DNA of 64,000 nucleotides from Phytoseiulus persimilis (GCA_037576195.1 CM075101.1:49848001-49912000); one strand, 5' to 3'. Positions 13,861 to 24,999 are shown, counted from the first letter of the stretch. Numbers and translations: made by a program. Notes: generated by a model not told the origin, from the sequence alone.

Positions 13861-15262
13861 TTATATCAAAGTCTAGAATTTTTATACGCGGTATAGTATC
13901 TGCAACGTTGATAAGCCTGAGTGTTCGTGGTCGTAGACCGTAACGGGCTCCGATTTTTCGATGGGAATCTAAGATATCGGACTCGACACTCGAGTGTAGT
14001 TGGCGGTTAGTTTCTGAAAGCTTCAGTGAGAGAATCGCTACGCTCAAGGTGTTTCGATGAATAAGCCTCGAAAATACGTGCAATCGTGTTCACCCTCTCT
14101 CCCCCGCAGAGCTCCGACGGAATCACTGCGGTGATCAATACTCACCATTCTGCTGTCGAGGTGGGCAAAATTTCACGGCTCATCGAGTTTGAAGCAAATC
14201 TATTTTGCAGGACGAGGTATTCCTCGCGCAGACATTTTCAACACTTCCTTCCTCTCGATTCTTCGAGATTCAAGCTGAGTAAACAACCCGCACGAGCTTC
14301 CGAGTCTTTCCGATTCTCGCTTACTCGCATTCAAATCCTGCATGAGCTGGATGAAGGCAACAATATGGTCCCGATACGGAACACTTTTCTTGCCCGGGTT
14401 GGAAGTAAAATATTTTGCTCCGTGCGCATCATTTCGGTGCGCTGTGTACTCGGATGACTTCGTGCGTTGCCCGAGGGGCTCATTTCACCACACTTGAGAA
14501 CAGAGAAGTCAAGATAGGATGAAATGATTTGGTCTCGAGGAGAATCATTAGACTCCGCTTCCCTCACGAAAAACGGGTGATAAAGCCCCATCGATGTACC
14601 TGAAACACCGTCTTCTCCTATTTGTCCATGTGGATTCACTTATCCTTGACTTCTTCGACTCGGGCTACCGTCTGGACTTCTTTCAGCGGATAATGCCGGG
14701 GAAGTTTCCAATGAGACGGGATTTCACTTCCCCGCCGTGGGGCGCCTCTCCGTACGGCAGATCGGCCGGCCGAACATTGATGAATCATAATTTCTTGAAA
14801 AATCAAGTACCCGGTTAAGCCATTGACGCATTTCGAAGTGGCTACTTTCAACATGAGACTGTCCTCATCAGAGGTGTTGGGTGACCGGCCTACTCAGGAC
14901 AACGGCTGGGTCACGGTGGAATTTACAGACGGGGTTTTCAATGGTTTAACCCCGGGCCGAACCGCGGCGTAGAAGCTGCGGGTCTCCGAGTAGAGCAACG
15001 ATCGTCCACAGCCGGGGCGCCACGGAATCTCGTGTCTTTTTCATTATCATCTGACCCGGGGTTCACGAGGTGCGCCGCTCATAAAGACCCCATAGTGAAA
15101 GCATTGGGTTCGGGGGGGAATCTCGGAAGAAAGTTGGCTGAATTGCAGTATCATAGCGGCTTGTATCGGGAAGACATGGGGTGCCTCACACATATAATCA
15201 TACGGAACAGGGAGATACATCTGTTTATAGCTCGAGACCATAGTGTACGCGGAAGGTGATAT

Positions 15263-15325
15263 GGCTTCCCTGGTTCGACGAGAGCATCTCAGAACGAGAA
15301 TTCAGTGTAAACTACCAGGGAAGCC
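15263..15325. repeat. Perfect 11-bp inverted repeat
   Basis: GGCTTCCCTGG at 15263-15273 is matched by CCAGGGAAGCC at 15315-15325, giving a perfect 11-bp stem with a loop of about 41 nt. It is not adjacent to any recognised gene or element end and has no run of T to suggest a terminator. Confidence 0.5.
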
Positions 15326-15713
15326 GCGGGAGGCTGTGCAAAGAATATCACCGCTCTAAGAGTACTGACCCAGCTGGCTGGAGAATCCATCATGTTGTGA
15401 TTAGACTCATAAGTTCTCGGATTCCACGGGTTATTTCAGTGAAGAGCACTTTGCTCCGGCGTTCGACGAAATCGGGTAGAAGCTTGACCTCTGTTTTGAG
15501 AGCTTGATCTGGAATCTGAAGCCTCATCCTTGCGCTTTCCCCCCGACAGTTTCCGTCTTCCTCGATACTCGCCATGGCTCTGCACATTGAAAAGCGGGGA
15601 TATCGGAGTACGGTGGAAAATGGTGGGAAGAGGAACGAAACCACTCATGAAATATTTGTCCAGTTTCAGCACGTTCGTGATTTGAGTGGTATCTGCGAAA
15701 TCCCATTAGGTCA

Positions 15714-16490
15714 TTGAGCACATATGTGGGGGTATCGTTAGCTCGTCACTATCAAGGAGAAACCCGTCAAAAGCAGGGAAGCCTGTCTTTCGCCTTTCCC
15801 GAGTGCTTGCCTACCTCTTTGCTTGTGCGACACCTCGAAAGGTCACGTCGATCGTTCTGCGGATACGTTGAAAACCAGCCCCTGCCGTTTGGTCATTGTG
15901 GAAGTCTCTATCAGTCCCACACGTGTTCGAAGGGGGACAATGGTTCGCGGTGGCTTCGACTCCGATCGAAAGTTTCTTTCCATCGGTGGCTGATACAGGA
16001 GGGGGCCGAGAGCGAGGCGACGGGAAATTCTTTCGGCACCCGAGAGTCCCTTCCTCTTCGGAAAGATTCGCGGACTCGCAAACCAGATTCGAGAAGCATC
16101 TTGAGCATACCTCGTTCGCTTAGAGTGCAACGAAAATATCATCAGCTGCTCGCATTCGCAATTTATATTGCCCGAGGGAAGATGCTTCCCTTTCCTCTTA
16201 TATGCCTCTGCTTCTCTGTCCGGGAAATCGACAATTCGTCTTCCAACCGCTCCGTGGGTGAACGTGGCGCTCTGCCGCTTCGTCAAGGTATTCCTCAGCG
16301 CGACGGAATGGTGGGGCCGATCATTCATACCGACTCGGTGGGTCTCAGGATGCCTCAACACCCCAAATCGAAACCAGTTCAAGCTCGATCATTCCCCTTC
16401 GAAACTCACGCATCAATAGGTGCATCGCCTGACCCAGTATTTTCATGTTGTCCGTGCGAATCTTCCCCGAGCGATAGATTGCTCCCTTAG
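15714..16490 (+). CDS. Uncharacterised 258-codon open frame, doubtful
   Basis: An uninterrupted plus-strand frame with no recognisable domain, signal peptide or repeat. The opposite strand is also open for 179 codons (15843-16382), and another plus frame is partly open, which argues for a local shortage of stop codons rather than selected coding. It could be a single exon of an unknown gene or chance. I list it only because it exceeds most frames in the window. Confidence 0.12.
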   Translation: MSTYVGVSLARHYQGETRQKQGSLSFAFPECLPTSLLVRHLERSRRSFCGYVENQPLPFGHCGSLYQSHTCSKGDNGSRWLRLRSKVSFHRWLIQEGAESEATGNSFGTRESLPLRKDSRTRKPDSRSILSIPRSLRVQRKYHQLLAFAIYIARGKMLPFPLICLCFSVREIDNSSSNRSVGERGALPLRQGIPQRDGMVGPIIHTDSVGLRMPQHPKSKPVQARSFPFETHASIGASPDPVFSCCPCESSPSDRLLP

Positions 16491-16561
16491 GTAGATCCGG
16501 ACTCCTATTTGGAGTGGATTCTGACTTCTGCTTCAGGGCAGACTATTCTCATGGAGTTCTC

Positions 16562-16689
16562 TATCGCGCTGGTGTGGGCCATACGCTGATGGAGCGTCAA
16601 ACCTCCGAGCGACCTCGGATGGCCCAAGGGCCACTTGGTTGGCCTGTAAGCCCATGCAAGGATGTGATGATGATGATGATGATGATGAT
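16562..16689 (+). mobile_element. LINE/SINE-like 3' tail ending in a GAT repeat
   Basis: A GC-rich block with small self-complementary parts (GGCCCAAGGGCC) is followed by GGCCTGTAAGCCCATGCAAG and then runs directly into (GAT)n. Many arthropod non-LTR elements end in a short hairpin followed by a trinucleotide tail rather than poly(A). No reverse transcriptase lies upstream, so this would be a 5'-truncated copy or a SINE borrowing that tail. Family assignment is inference. Confidence 0.35.
16665..16689. repeat. GAT trinucleotide microsatellite
   Basis: About eight tandem GAT units, starting after GGATGT and ending at GATCATCG. It forms the tail of the preceding LINE/SINE-like block. Confidence 0.9.
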
Positions 16690-16796
16690 CATCGTCGTGG
16701 GATTTTCATGACGAAACCAACATGGTTTTTAAAACTGTGAGGATTTTCGATAAGACCTAATGTTTGCGGAACTTCTTCGTACATCAAAGTAGAATA

Positions 16797-16821
16797 CAGC
16801 CCGCAACACGAAATTATCGAC
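16797..16821 (+). repeat. Left terminal inverted repeat of the Tc1/mariner element
   Basis: Starts CAGC directly after a TA dinucleotide and includes the 15-bp block that is repeated inverted at the other end. A second copy of the inner AAATTATCGACGG lies about 165 bp further in. Confidence 0.65.
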
Positions 16822-17024
16822 GGTCGAGTTCTCTAGACTATTCCTGATGACTAACAGAGATGACGTTCATGCTGCCATGGCATACTCCCAGCATCTACAC
16901 GATTGAGTCACAGGAATATTTTCTCGATCCGAGGGAGACGACGCGCATGATTCTAGAAAATAGATTTCGAGCCGTAAAATTATCGACGGGCTGATTCATT
17001 CCACGATTTTGGAATTCTCGAAGA

Positions 17025-17981
17025 TTAATACTTCGTTAAACCCTCTTTGGCCTTGATGACCTCGAAAATGCGCCTTGGGAGAGAATCATAGAGAGGTTTC
17101 ATGTCTCGTTCCCCGATTCCAGCCCAAGAAGGAAGGATCGCATGTTTTAGTTCTTCTCGTGAGTTGCACTGCTCCCCATTGGGATCGACGAGCCGAGCTA
17201 ACGTTCCCTAGAGGTTCTCAATGATGTTCAGGCCGGGGCTCTTCGCGGGCCAGTCGAGAAAGCGTACTCCGCTCTCTCGGAACCAATCTTCGATTATGGC
17301 CACCGTGTGCACGGAGGCGCAATCTCGCTGGAAGATGAAATCCGTTCCAGCTTTCTTCAAAGCTTGAGGTCGCAGATGGTTTTCGGGTAGCAGCTTATAG
17401 TCCACGGCACGCATTATTGTCTCCACAAAGATGATTTGGAACGTGTAGCGGCGACTGAACGCCCCCCAGATCATAACTGAGCTGACCCCAGACTGTCTTT
17501 TGGAATAGAATCTAGGCTCTTTCCTAAGATCGTGATAGTAGTTGTGGAATCCATCCGGGCCGTCCAGATTGAACTTTTTCTGATCACTGAAGACAACTTT
17601 ATCCCATTCCAAAGTTCAACTCATCCATTCCTGGGCGCGATCGAGCCTAGCTTCTCGGTGTTTTTCGTCAGCGGGGGCTTCCCGCACATTCTCTTGAATT
17701 TCAGATGATAAGCACTCCTCAAGAGTCTTCTTGAGTCTCTCTTGAGAGACACTCTTGTTGCTTGCATCCTGAATCATCTTCCGTTTCTGACAATCTGAGG
17801 GCTTTGTGCTTCGTTTCTCGTACGATCTGATGTCATACTCCGTCCCTAATCTCAAATACCGCAGCATTATGTCCGCTGTTCAGCCGATCTCTCGTCCGAT
17901 AGCTCTTGCTGCGAGCCCAGAGCCGTGTAATCGATCGATGTGAATCCTTTCTTGAGTAGTCAGAGCCGATTTTCGTCCCAT
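17025..17981 (-). pseudogene. Tc1/mariner (DDE) transposase, three nonsense codons, no frameshift
   Basis: The frame starts at ATG 17981-17979 and ends at TAA 17027-17025, 318 codons plus the stop, close to full family length. The first 33 residues (MGRKSALTTQERIHIDRLHG and on) form the helix-turn-helix DNA-binding domain. The catalytic domain has [16 protein letters not shown] (first Asp), [21 protein letters not shown] (second Asp, usually FQQDNA) and [16 protein letters not shown] with the third acidic residue (usually SPDLNPIENLW). Three in-frame stops interrupt it: TGA 17882-17880 (codon 34), TGA 17618-17616 and TAG 17210-17208. The last two sit where Trp is usual, so they look like TGG-to-TGA/TAG transitions. 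No indel breaks the phase. In the intact family this enzyme cuts and pastes the element at TA sites. Confidence 0.88.
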
Positions 17982-18140
17982 GCTGAGGGAATGAATTCTT
18001 TCTCACAAATCTTGACGAGCCAGAGTTCTGAGTCGACAAATCATACCTGTGTGTCCTTCGTTAGCTTCAACGTGATGTTCTTCGGTATCAGCCACACGAG
18101 AAAATGCTGAAAATCCAACCAAATGCGCGATTTCAACGCT

Positions 18141-18164
18141 GTCGATAATTTCGTGATACAGCTG
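18141..18164 (-). repeat. Right terminal inverted repeat of the Tc1/mariner element
   Basis: Reads GTCGATAATTTCGTG on the plus strand, the complement of the left block, and ends in GCTG, the complement of CAGC. A one-base length difference separates the two ends outside the perfect 15 bp. Confidence 0.65.
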
Positions 18165-19514
18165 GATATGGAGAATTTTCGATCCTGAGCCTCAACTTCG
18201 TTTTTCTCAGTCGGTGGATACAATCTCAAAGTCTGTTGCACAACGTGGATTTCCTTTGACGACACTGACTACGTTATCCAGCGAGTGCGGAAATCATCCA
18301 CAAATAATATGTGCCGATAAATTCGTGTTGCGGACTGTATCAGTATATAGAATATATATAGAATTCAATCCTTCCCAATATCATCGAAGAGTTTGGGGGG
18401 GGGGCATGCCCCTGGGTACGTCACTGCTCCTACTGCGGCGCGTGATGTACACAGAAACCGACCTCTCGTCCTCTGGATGACCGGCAGCTGGACAGTGTTG
18501 AACTAAGGGCCCCAGTTACGTAAACTCATGCCGACACGTAACTCTCAGGCGAGAATTGGCGCCACACGGAACGAGCGAGTACAGAATCCGTCAGTCATCG
18601 TCGGAATCCTCACATGTAACTTGGATATTTTCGGGTTTCAATTATGGTCACGTTTCGGTAACGGCATCGTCTCGAGCAATCAAGCGTGGGCACCCGGCAC
18701 CGAGGCGAACCGAATCGATGTGTCCAGTCTCTTCAAGTGGGTAATATATCTCGTCCGCCTCCGGACCCGTCTTTCAGCAAAGCATTCGGAACATGAGCTC
18801 GAGTTTGGAAGCGAGTTCCCGAGATTCTCGGTTCTCAAGCCAATGAGCATTTGTGTTCTACTTGTTTTCCCACCGCAATCCTCTATGGAAGGGACCTCAT
18901 ATTTGTATGGAATATCGAAATAAATCCAATCCTCATCGATACATGGACCGAAACTAAACAAGGCTGAGCTGAATCGAGACTCGAGCCTTTCGCACGTGGA
19001 ATATGCTCAGATTGAGGATCCACACAAAAGAAAAACATACTATACTCGGCGACATTTGTGTGACAAGCTCGGATAATGTTTGAAATCAGACTCAGAATGC
19101 ACCCCCGACTCTCCACTGAATCCACGCAAACGGGTCTGCTAAGCTGCCGGACATTGAAATCGCAGCTGCAGCCGCAAAAAAGAAAGAGTCGGTGAACCGA
19201 GAATCGTGGGACACAGAACACGGAGCGAGGCTGAGTCAGATTTGAGCAGGCTATTGATTGCAAATAGCCTTGCTGATTTTGTTAGTGAACTCCGTTGCGA
19301 TTCGATCGACATCGAGATAGTCCAGTCACCGTGCTGGTGAGAGGTGGGAACACACCAAATCATATGGTGCAGTGGATCTACATCGTCTGGTGTTCTCCAT
19401 TCGCACTCCACCATCCAAGCACTGAAGCACTCACAAATATGCAGATTCTCAATGAAATCGAACCTGCGCAGCTAAATTCTTCCAATATATGTGTGGGTTT
19501 CCTCCATCGAGTGC
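18165..19514. other. Gene-poor stretch
   Basis: No recognisable gene. It contains a 10-G run at 18395-18404 and short AT-rich patches such as the TATATATAG-type sequence near 18350. Open frames on both strands are short and overlap one another. Confidence 0.45.
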
Positions 19515-19660
19515 TTTTTTTTTTTTTTTCATCGAGGTGTCTAGGCCAGTCGCTGGCCGGGGAATCCAATTACGGACACCTGGGAAGAGGACCCAGGTAG
19601 TGTGAGACTCGCCCCGCTGGCGCGGGGAATACTCACTAACCCTCCGAGAGAACTCGGGTC
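19515..19660 (-). mobile_element. Poly(A)-tailed SINE/LINE-like 3' end
   Basis: On the minus strand a GC-rich block with two small hairpins (CCCCGCGCCAGCGGGG and CCGGCCAGCGACTGGCC) runs into a stretch of 15 A (T at 19515-19529 on plus). This order, structured 3' end then poly(A), is typical of retroposed sequence. The 5' limit is unclear, and I could not find convincing RNA polymerase III boxes or target duplications, so whether it is a SINE or a truncated LINE end is open. Confidence 0.4.
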
Positions 19661-19910
19661 ACAATCCTCGGTCGCCCTGGTCGAGTGTCCCCGTCAGCAT
19701 TACATTATGCATTGCGGAACCTACCTAGAAAATCATGTATCGATTGGAAACTAAACGCCTTCGACGTCTGAAAACACTCTCCGGACCAAAATAATTTTTT
19801 CAGCAGTATTTCAGAGCTTTAGCTCCAATTGGAGGAACGAATCTTTTGGGCATGTGAAATCGTCGACTCCTGACTTCATCAATATTCGTACTGATGTTCG
19901 AGCCGGAGCA

Positions 19911-20482
19911 GGACAACTCGTCGCCGACATCTCGTCGCCGGACAGCTCTTCGGTGACGATTCGGCGCCAGCGCGACTCATCGCGGGACAACTCGTCGCCG
20001 GACAACTCATCGTTGAGTATCGCCTAATATCGGCCACTGGGGTTGTCCTTCATCGGGGCTCTGGTTTCATCAGGGGCAGCTTGATTTCAATGATTCAGCC
20101 GTAGAACCAGATATTAGACTGAATCGACACAGGATTCTGGCATTCTTCGTTCACGAAGAAGACCAGGAAATTGGGAACGGCGAAGGTCGAATCAAAGAAA
20201 CGGAATTCTTCGACACAGGTTTCTGGCCTCGAAAGAGTAGACCGAAAGTCGGCATTCGGATGAAGTTAATTCCGTTCGTCTGTCAAAATTACGAATGAAG
20301 CGCCAGATGGGTTGACTACTTTCCATTCTGCACGTTGCAGTACTCGATTCCCCGTGGATTCCGAGGAGACTCAGTTCCTGGCGTCGAGTTGGTTGGCGAC
20401 GGGCCGTCGGCGAAGAGTCTCCTGGCGAAGATTCATCCCAGCGACGAGTTGTCCGGCGGCGAGTCGTCAGCGACGAGCTGTA
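19911..20482. mobile_element. Foldback-like element: inverted minisatellite arms
   Basis: The left arm (19911-20017) contains several imperfect copies of a 16-bp unit, GGACAACTCGTCGCCG. The right arm (20381-20482) contains the complement, for example GCGACGAGTTGTCCGGCG. The arms are about 105 bp each and enclose about 360 bp without a gene. Inverted arms built from short tandem repeats are the hallmark of foldback elements, which are non-autonomous DNA transposons. I found no clear target duplication, so two independent minisatellites in opposite orientation remain possible. The open frame through the left arm (SGDELS-type repeats) is a by-product of the unit. Confidence 0.45.
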
Positions 20483-20539
20483 CCGTACCGTGTTCGAGCA
20501 CTTTGTCATGAAAATACAACGAATATGCGTTTGCGATGA

Positions 20540-22030
20540 TGCGCGTAGAGGAGGCCACTACAAGGAAACTCAGAGATGCCGAAGTCACTCTCGTTACTAC
20601 TACTACAGTGAAACGTGGTCAAGATGAACCGAATCTCTCAGATTCAGTCGGCGTCTTCTAACTTCGGACGGGCGCAGACAGATCAGGCGAGGCGCTCTTC
20701 AACCGGCTTATCATTTCCCGGGATGGGCGCCATCGAGTTTTTCCACAGGCTCCACCTCCGTGGCTGACGTGATTCCATCCGGCCGCTTGAGGGACAGATG
20801 TGGGTTTTCATTACTCGGATATTGTTGCTGTGATCGTCTTCCGTTTCCGCTCCGAGACTTCCAACAAGCGCCGACTGAACGAGTTCTTCCAACAAAAATT
20901 TTCTCGGTGTGCTCCTCGGAGCTTTTGTACACTCCCAGCCTAATAAGGTTGGCGTCGTGTCTGTTTGTGCTCTTGGCGTGCCCAGCTCGAACTCCCTTAA
21001 GCAATGTTCCATATGAAACTTCACCTTAGAAGCCCGGATGAAGTCCGTGAGCTGCGTCAAATCTGAGTCGGGTGCCTGGAGCGGAGGCGAGTCCGCTGAA
21101 AAACAACATTCTCATTCTTCGAACGTTTTTCCCGGTGGACAACGAGAGATTTTTGTAGGTCTGGGAGGTTGAAGCAGACTTCGCATCGATTGCGTTGCAG
21201 CTGGCCGAGAGAGTAAGATCTGCGGAATGTTGGCGGAGACGGAATCCTCGACAGGGATTCAGAAAAAAACCTGTGCTTAACTACAACCTACCTCCACAAC
21301 TCCTCGGAGCTCTGGGCTGTTTCTGGGAAGAGCCCGCAGACTCGGTAGGCCCTCAAAGGGCGTGGTTTGGATTCCGCCGAAGCAGGGCCGAAATGCAGTG
21401 AAACTTTTCTACGTGCCAATCTCCTTTCGACACTGATGAAACGCTTTTCGCATAGGAAACGTGCTTCATTAGATGGGAAAAACATCTTCAGAATCCGACC
21501 GGTGGTCCATCAGACGTGGGCTTCTTACCACAGGTGGTAAAGCGTAGGGACGCAAAATATCCGAAGGTTTAGGAGTCACGGTTGTTCTGCCTGTTCCCGC
21601 GAACAGGCGCAGATCTCGAGAGTAATGCATTTCCGAACTTTCACGTTCATCAGCGGAAGAGGAGGGCTCGAACTTTGTCCGAGACGGTTCCGACAACGGA
21701 GTTTGATGCGCGAAATGCCGCCGTGGTGAGATTTCGCGACGAACGGAACGAGTATGTTCCGCATCGATTGTCAAGTGACGCCTGCGTGCAGAGGTGGTAC
21801 GTCGAGACAGCAAGGGAAGGTAACGCTCCCCTCCTCATCATGAGAGAAGATCATGGACTCCATGAGCCATAAGCTCGTTGACAGCATCACTGTCATCAGT
21901 CCCCTAAAACCCCGAGAAAAAATCTGAGTTCGTCACGGTCTACCATCGTAACCTCTCAGGCGTAGGATACGTCTCAGGCAATACTAGGGCATCGGGATTC
22001 CAGACTCTGGTAGAAAGCATGATGGTGGCG
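20540..22030. other. Gene-poor stretch
   Basis: No recognised coding domain. One compact inverted repeat is visible at about 21586-21610 (GCCTGTTC, four bases, GAACAGGC). Overlapping open frames on both strands around 20.7-21.0 kb and 21.5-21.9 kb match no family I know. Confidence 0.4.
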
Positions 22031-22035
22031 ATGTG

Positions 22036-22690
22036 TTCTCTGAGGCTCCGTGACCCGCGTCATGCCGTGAAAGTCTTCCGACCTCAATGGAGCTTCAGCT
22101 TGAGAAGCTTCCCGGGTTTCGCGCGAACGACACTCCTCGGGACTATCGATGAGCCTTGAGTTGTTATTCTCGTTCTCCACTAGAACTGCTCCATGTACAA
22201 CAGAAGCGAGGTCGGGATGTAGACGTGGACGCTTCGGAACCTGCGTATTCGCAGAAAAGTCATCCGATCGAAATGAGGCTTTGGGTCGGAAGAAAAACTA
22301 GCACAGCGCGCGGTGCGTATCCCCGTAGCCGGGCTGGGCATCAGGGCAGCTGCAGGAGCGACCCGACGAAGCTCCAGGTCGACAAGTATCTAGCCGAGCG
22401 CACGGTTCGTAAGCCGCGTCTTCACGAAAGAGTAGCCCGACCGAAATGGAGCTTCAGCTAGAGTAGCTTCACCGCTTGCCTGTATTCTTCATTCCCGGAA
22501 GATAGGGTTGAGATCAGACCGGGGCTCATTCGAATCATTTTGATTAGAATCTGCCAAACTCTGGTCGAGATACTGATGGGGGACCAGGACGGAACCGTAG
22601 GGAGCGACTGTTTTCGGGCGCGTTGTTGAGCGTGATCTGTCGCCCGCCTGTTCACGGAAATACCGTTTGCTCAACCAGCAGCTTCAGCTC
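22036..22690 (-). repeat. Degenerate repeat cluster B (inverted relative to 13-kb cluster)
   Basis: Copies near 22036, 22235, 22410 and, more weakly, 22640 match cluster A at 13195-13860 when complemented. The complement of the 22235 copy reads CCGACCCAAAGCCTCATTTC then TGACTTTTCTG, against CGACCCAAAACTTCATTTT then GACTTTTCTG at 13600. The complement of the 22036 copy shares AAGCTCCATT, GTCGGA, GACTTTC and TGACGC with the 13765 copy. Each copy pairs best with a particular one in the other cluster, which hints at a whole-cluster duplication. Confidence 0.5.
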
Positions 22691-22699
22691 GACGAGTTG

Positions 22700-24630
22700 T
22701 GGCTGGTAGACGACGCACCATACCGGTGACTTCAAACCTATCTATGGCTGAGCATCGACTGACATGCGAAATCCTTCTCTGGTGAGCTGACCTGAATCCT
22801 AGAGCTCGCTGAAGACACTCGCCCTACCCTGAACGTGACGTCATGACCGGACAGCAAACTTCCGTTCGCAAGACTTGTAGACTGCATCTGATGAGACCAA
22901 TCCTACGTCGGAAAATGACTACAATCGCGGTTCACCCGTAGTTTGGCTGCAATCGCATGCGGATCAATGAGAGAAATGAAGAAACGGCAAGCGTTGATCC
23001 CGCCGTGTATGATACTTCCCCAAGGGACATGTAGCTGCCAACAGAACTCACAGTTCGCATCACAGATCACACGCACAGTTCGCATGTAGACAACTATCAT
23101 GGGAGGCATCATAAATGGTCTCCGATAACGTTCGAAATCGACTTTGCAGCCCGTCTGTTCGGGGTCGCGAAGTTCGATGGAGTCTGTGTATGCTGTAAGT
23201 CGATCAGCTTGTCTCGCCGAGCTGTCTGCAATGCGCTTCGAAGATCAGAGAATATCGAATCAGGTCTCTCTCGGTTGTTCAGAAACTTGGCCCAATCATA
23301 TTTCCTATCCAGCGGCTGATGCTGGAAAGAGGAACGCGGGATCGTCTGAAAATATGGAACAACAGAACAAACCGAGAAGCCGAGTTCTTCTTGAGGATGG
23401 TAGTTGGTCCGCTGCCGGTTGAGCCCCTAGTTTTCTTCGTCATCTCGCAAACATGTCTCAATACATTATGCAGAGTGACATCCATATCGGCCGTTTCAGC
23501 GACATCCTCTCCAGCGAGAGCAGTAAGTGGGGGTAGAGATGATCTCTTGCTCTCCGCGAGCACTTCCATCGTAGAATACGATTTCGTGAAATGATCCCTG
23601 AGTGGTTCAGCTTTCTCTTCCGTACATCTCGTGTGTCTTTCCTAGCCAGTGAGCCATTTGATCGGGATGTAGCCGCGAGCGTATCACGTTCACTCTCTCG
23701 TTTGCCTACGTAATTCGGGATCACTTTCGGGCTAAGCCTCTCAAATTTCCAATCTGCTGTCGTGGAATCGATGGCCGGAGTTCTGTCCTCCGCCACGAAC
23801 CATTATTCTTCCTCGCTGCCATCTCCTTCCGTACCTCCGCAGGAAGCTGTTTTGGTCTGTTGTTCAGTGATCCGCTCTGGAACATGAGTCCGGCGTCTGC
23901 TGAGAACAATGCCAACTATTCGCGAATCGGAAACTTGGGCGGCGAACTGCTGGAATTCATCGCTGATGCTCCGGGTTCACGCTCTGCGCAACGTGAATGT
24001 GGCAGATCTGCTTGCGCGCGGTGCAGACCAACCATTCCGTTACTCCTCTTGACACATAGCCCACCACGTGGCTGCCGCGAAAAAGTCTCGGCAGTTCTTC
24101 GGCACTTTCGGCCTTCGATTAGTTATTCGGATGATATCTGTTGGGTTGGTTTCCCCCATCGGGAAAGACGACTTTAGGTCCAGTCGGCGAGCTCCAAGCC
24201 GCCTTGTTTTTTTTTAACAGCATGGAACATCTTCTGGACCGATGGGAACCGATCGGAATTCGGGAACTTGAAATGCTCATATCTCCGTTATCTGAAGGAG
24301 TTCAGAAATAATAAGATGGTTTCTAGAAAGCTCGGAATCCAGCTTGCTGCTGCATCAGTTAGACATTTTCTGCAATGAGTTTTCATACCTTCGAAATGAG
24401 AAACTTCTGAGTGAATGTATCTAACCCACTTCCCCGAGGTCGACCGCTTTCTAGTTTGTACCCAAATATGCCCCCTTGTAGTGCGAACACAATGCACTAG
24501 ATATATTAACAAAAAAATTGGAAGCAAGGTTGAAAAACTGTTTTCGGTCACCCCGAAATCATGGAATTTCATGCTCAAACTCCGGATCGGAAATTCGATG
24601 GTGGCAGGCCCCGAGCAAGGGAATATCATG
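22700..24630. other. Gene-poor stretch
   Basis: No recognisable gene. From about 24190 to 24560 the sequence is noticeably more AT-rich than its surroundings (T9 run near 24206, A-rich patch near 24510). This may mark an unrecognised non-autonomous insertion, but I found no terminal repeats. Confidence 0.4.
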
Positions 24631-24639
24631 TTCTGAGCC

Positions 24640-24936
24640 GTGAAACACGCGGGAGCACCCGCCCAGACTCCCAAAAGCATGATCAGATCGACCCCGGAAT
24701 CGCCCGCTCGGATCCCCAGGAGCGCAGTCCACGACGAATGCGCGCATGAAAATAAAGCATCATGGGAGCATGCGACGTTGTGCGATTCTCTGGAACAGGG
24801 TTTCTTGGGATCGTCGAATACCCATGAAATCGCCGAAAGTAAAACTTTGCCACGAGACCTGTCAACGTTGGCTCATGTCAGAGTTTGTGCGGGATCGATC
24901 TGAGCATGCTTTTGGGAGTCTGAGCGGGCGCTTCCG
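24640..24936. repeat. Two relic units of the 45-bp family, opposite orientations
   Basis: At about 24660-24715 the plus strand reads CAGACTCCCAAAAGCATGAT, CAGATCGACCCCGGAATCG; its complement aligns with the 46-kb array core (GATTCCGGGG, CAATCTG, CATACTTTTCCAAGTCTGG). At 24893-24936 a second unit lies in the other orientation (GATCGATCTGAGCATGCTTT then GGGAGTCTGAGCGG). Translated in the frame used by the array, the first reads PDSQKHDQIDPGI, against PDLEKYGQIGPGI. Confidence 0.5.
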
Positions 24937-24999
24937 TGTGTCCGGCCGGCGTGGAGCTCGCCGGCTGGACACGAAGTCTTCTCTCCCGATGGGGAACCC

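Larger units (their letters stand above)
16797..18164 (-). mobile_element. Complete Tc1/mariner transposon, inactive
   Basis: A 1368-bp element, the usual size for this superfamily, with a transposase gene on the minus strand. The ends start CAGC on both sides and share a 15-bp perfect inverted block, CACGAAATTATCGAC (16807-16821), with its complement at 18141-18155. TA lies immediately left (16795-16796); the right flank reads GA, one change from the TA duplication these elements create. The core AAATTATCGACGG recurs internally at about 16978, recalling the double transposase-binding sites of Tc1 elements with long terminal repeats. The exact outer boundary is the least certain part. Confidence 0.75.

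Noticed and set aside
19811-20005. SGDELS-repeat protein on the minus strand
   Set aside because: It is the translation of the 16-bp minisatellite arm and has no start context or conserved flanks.
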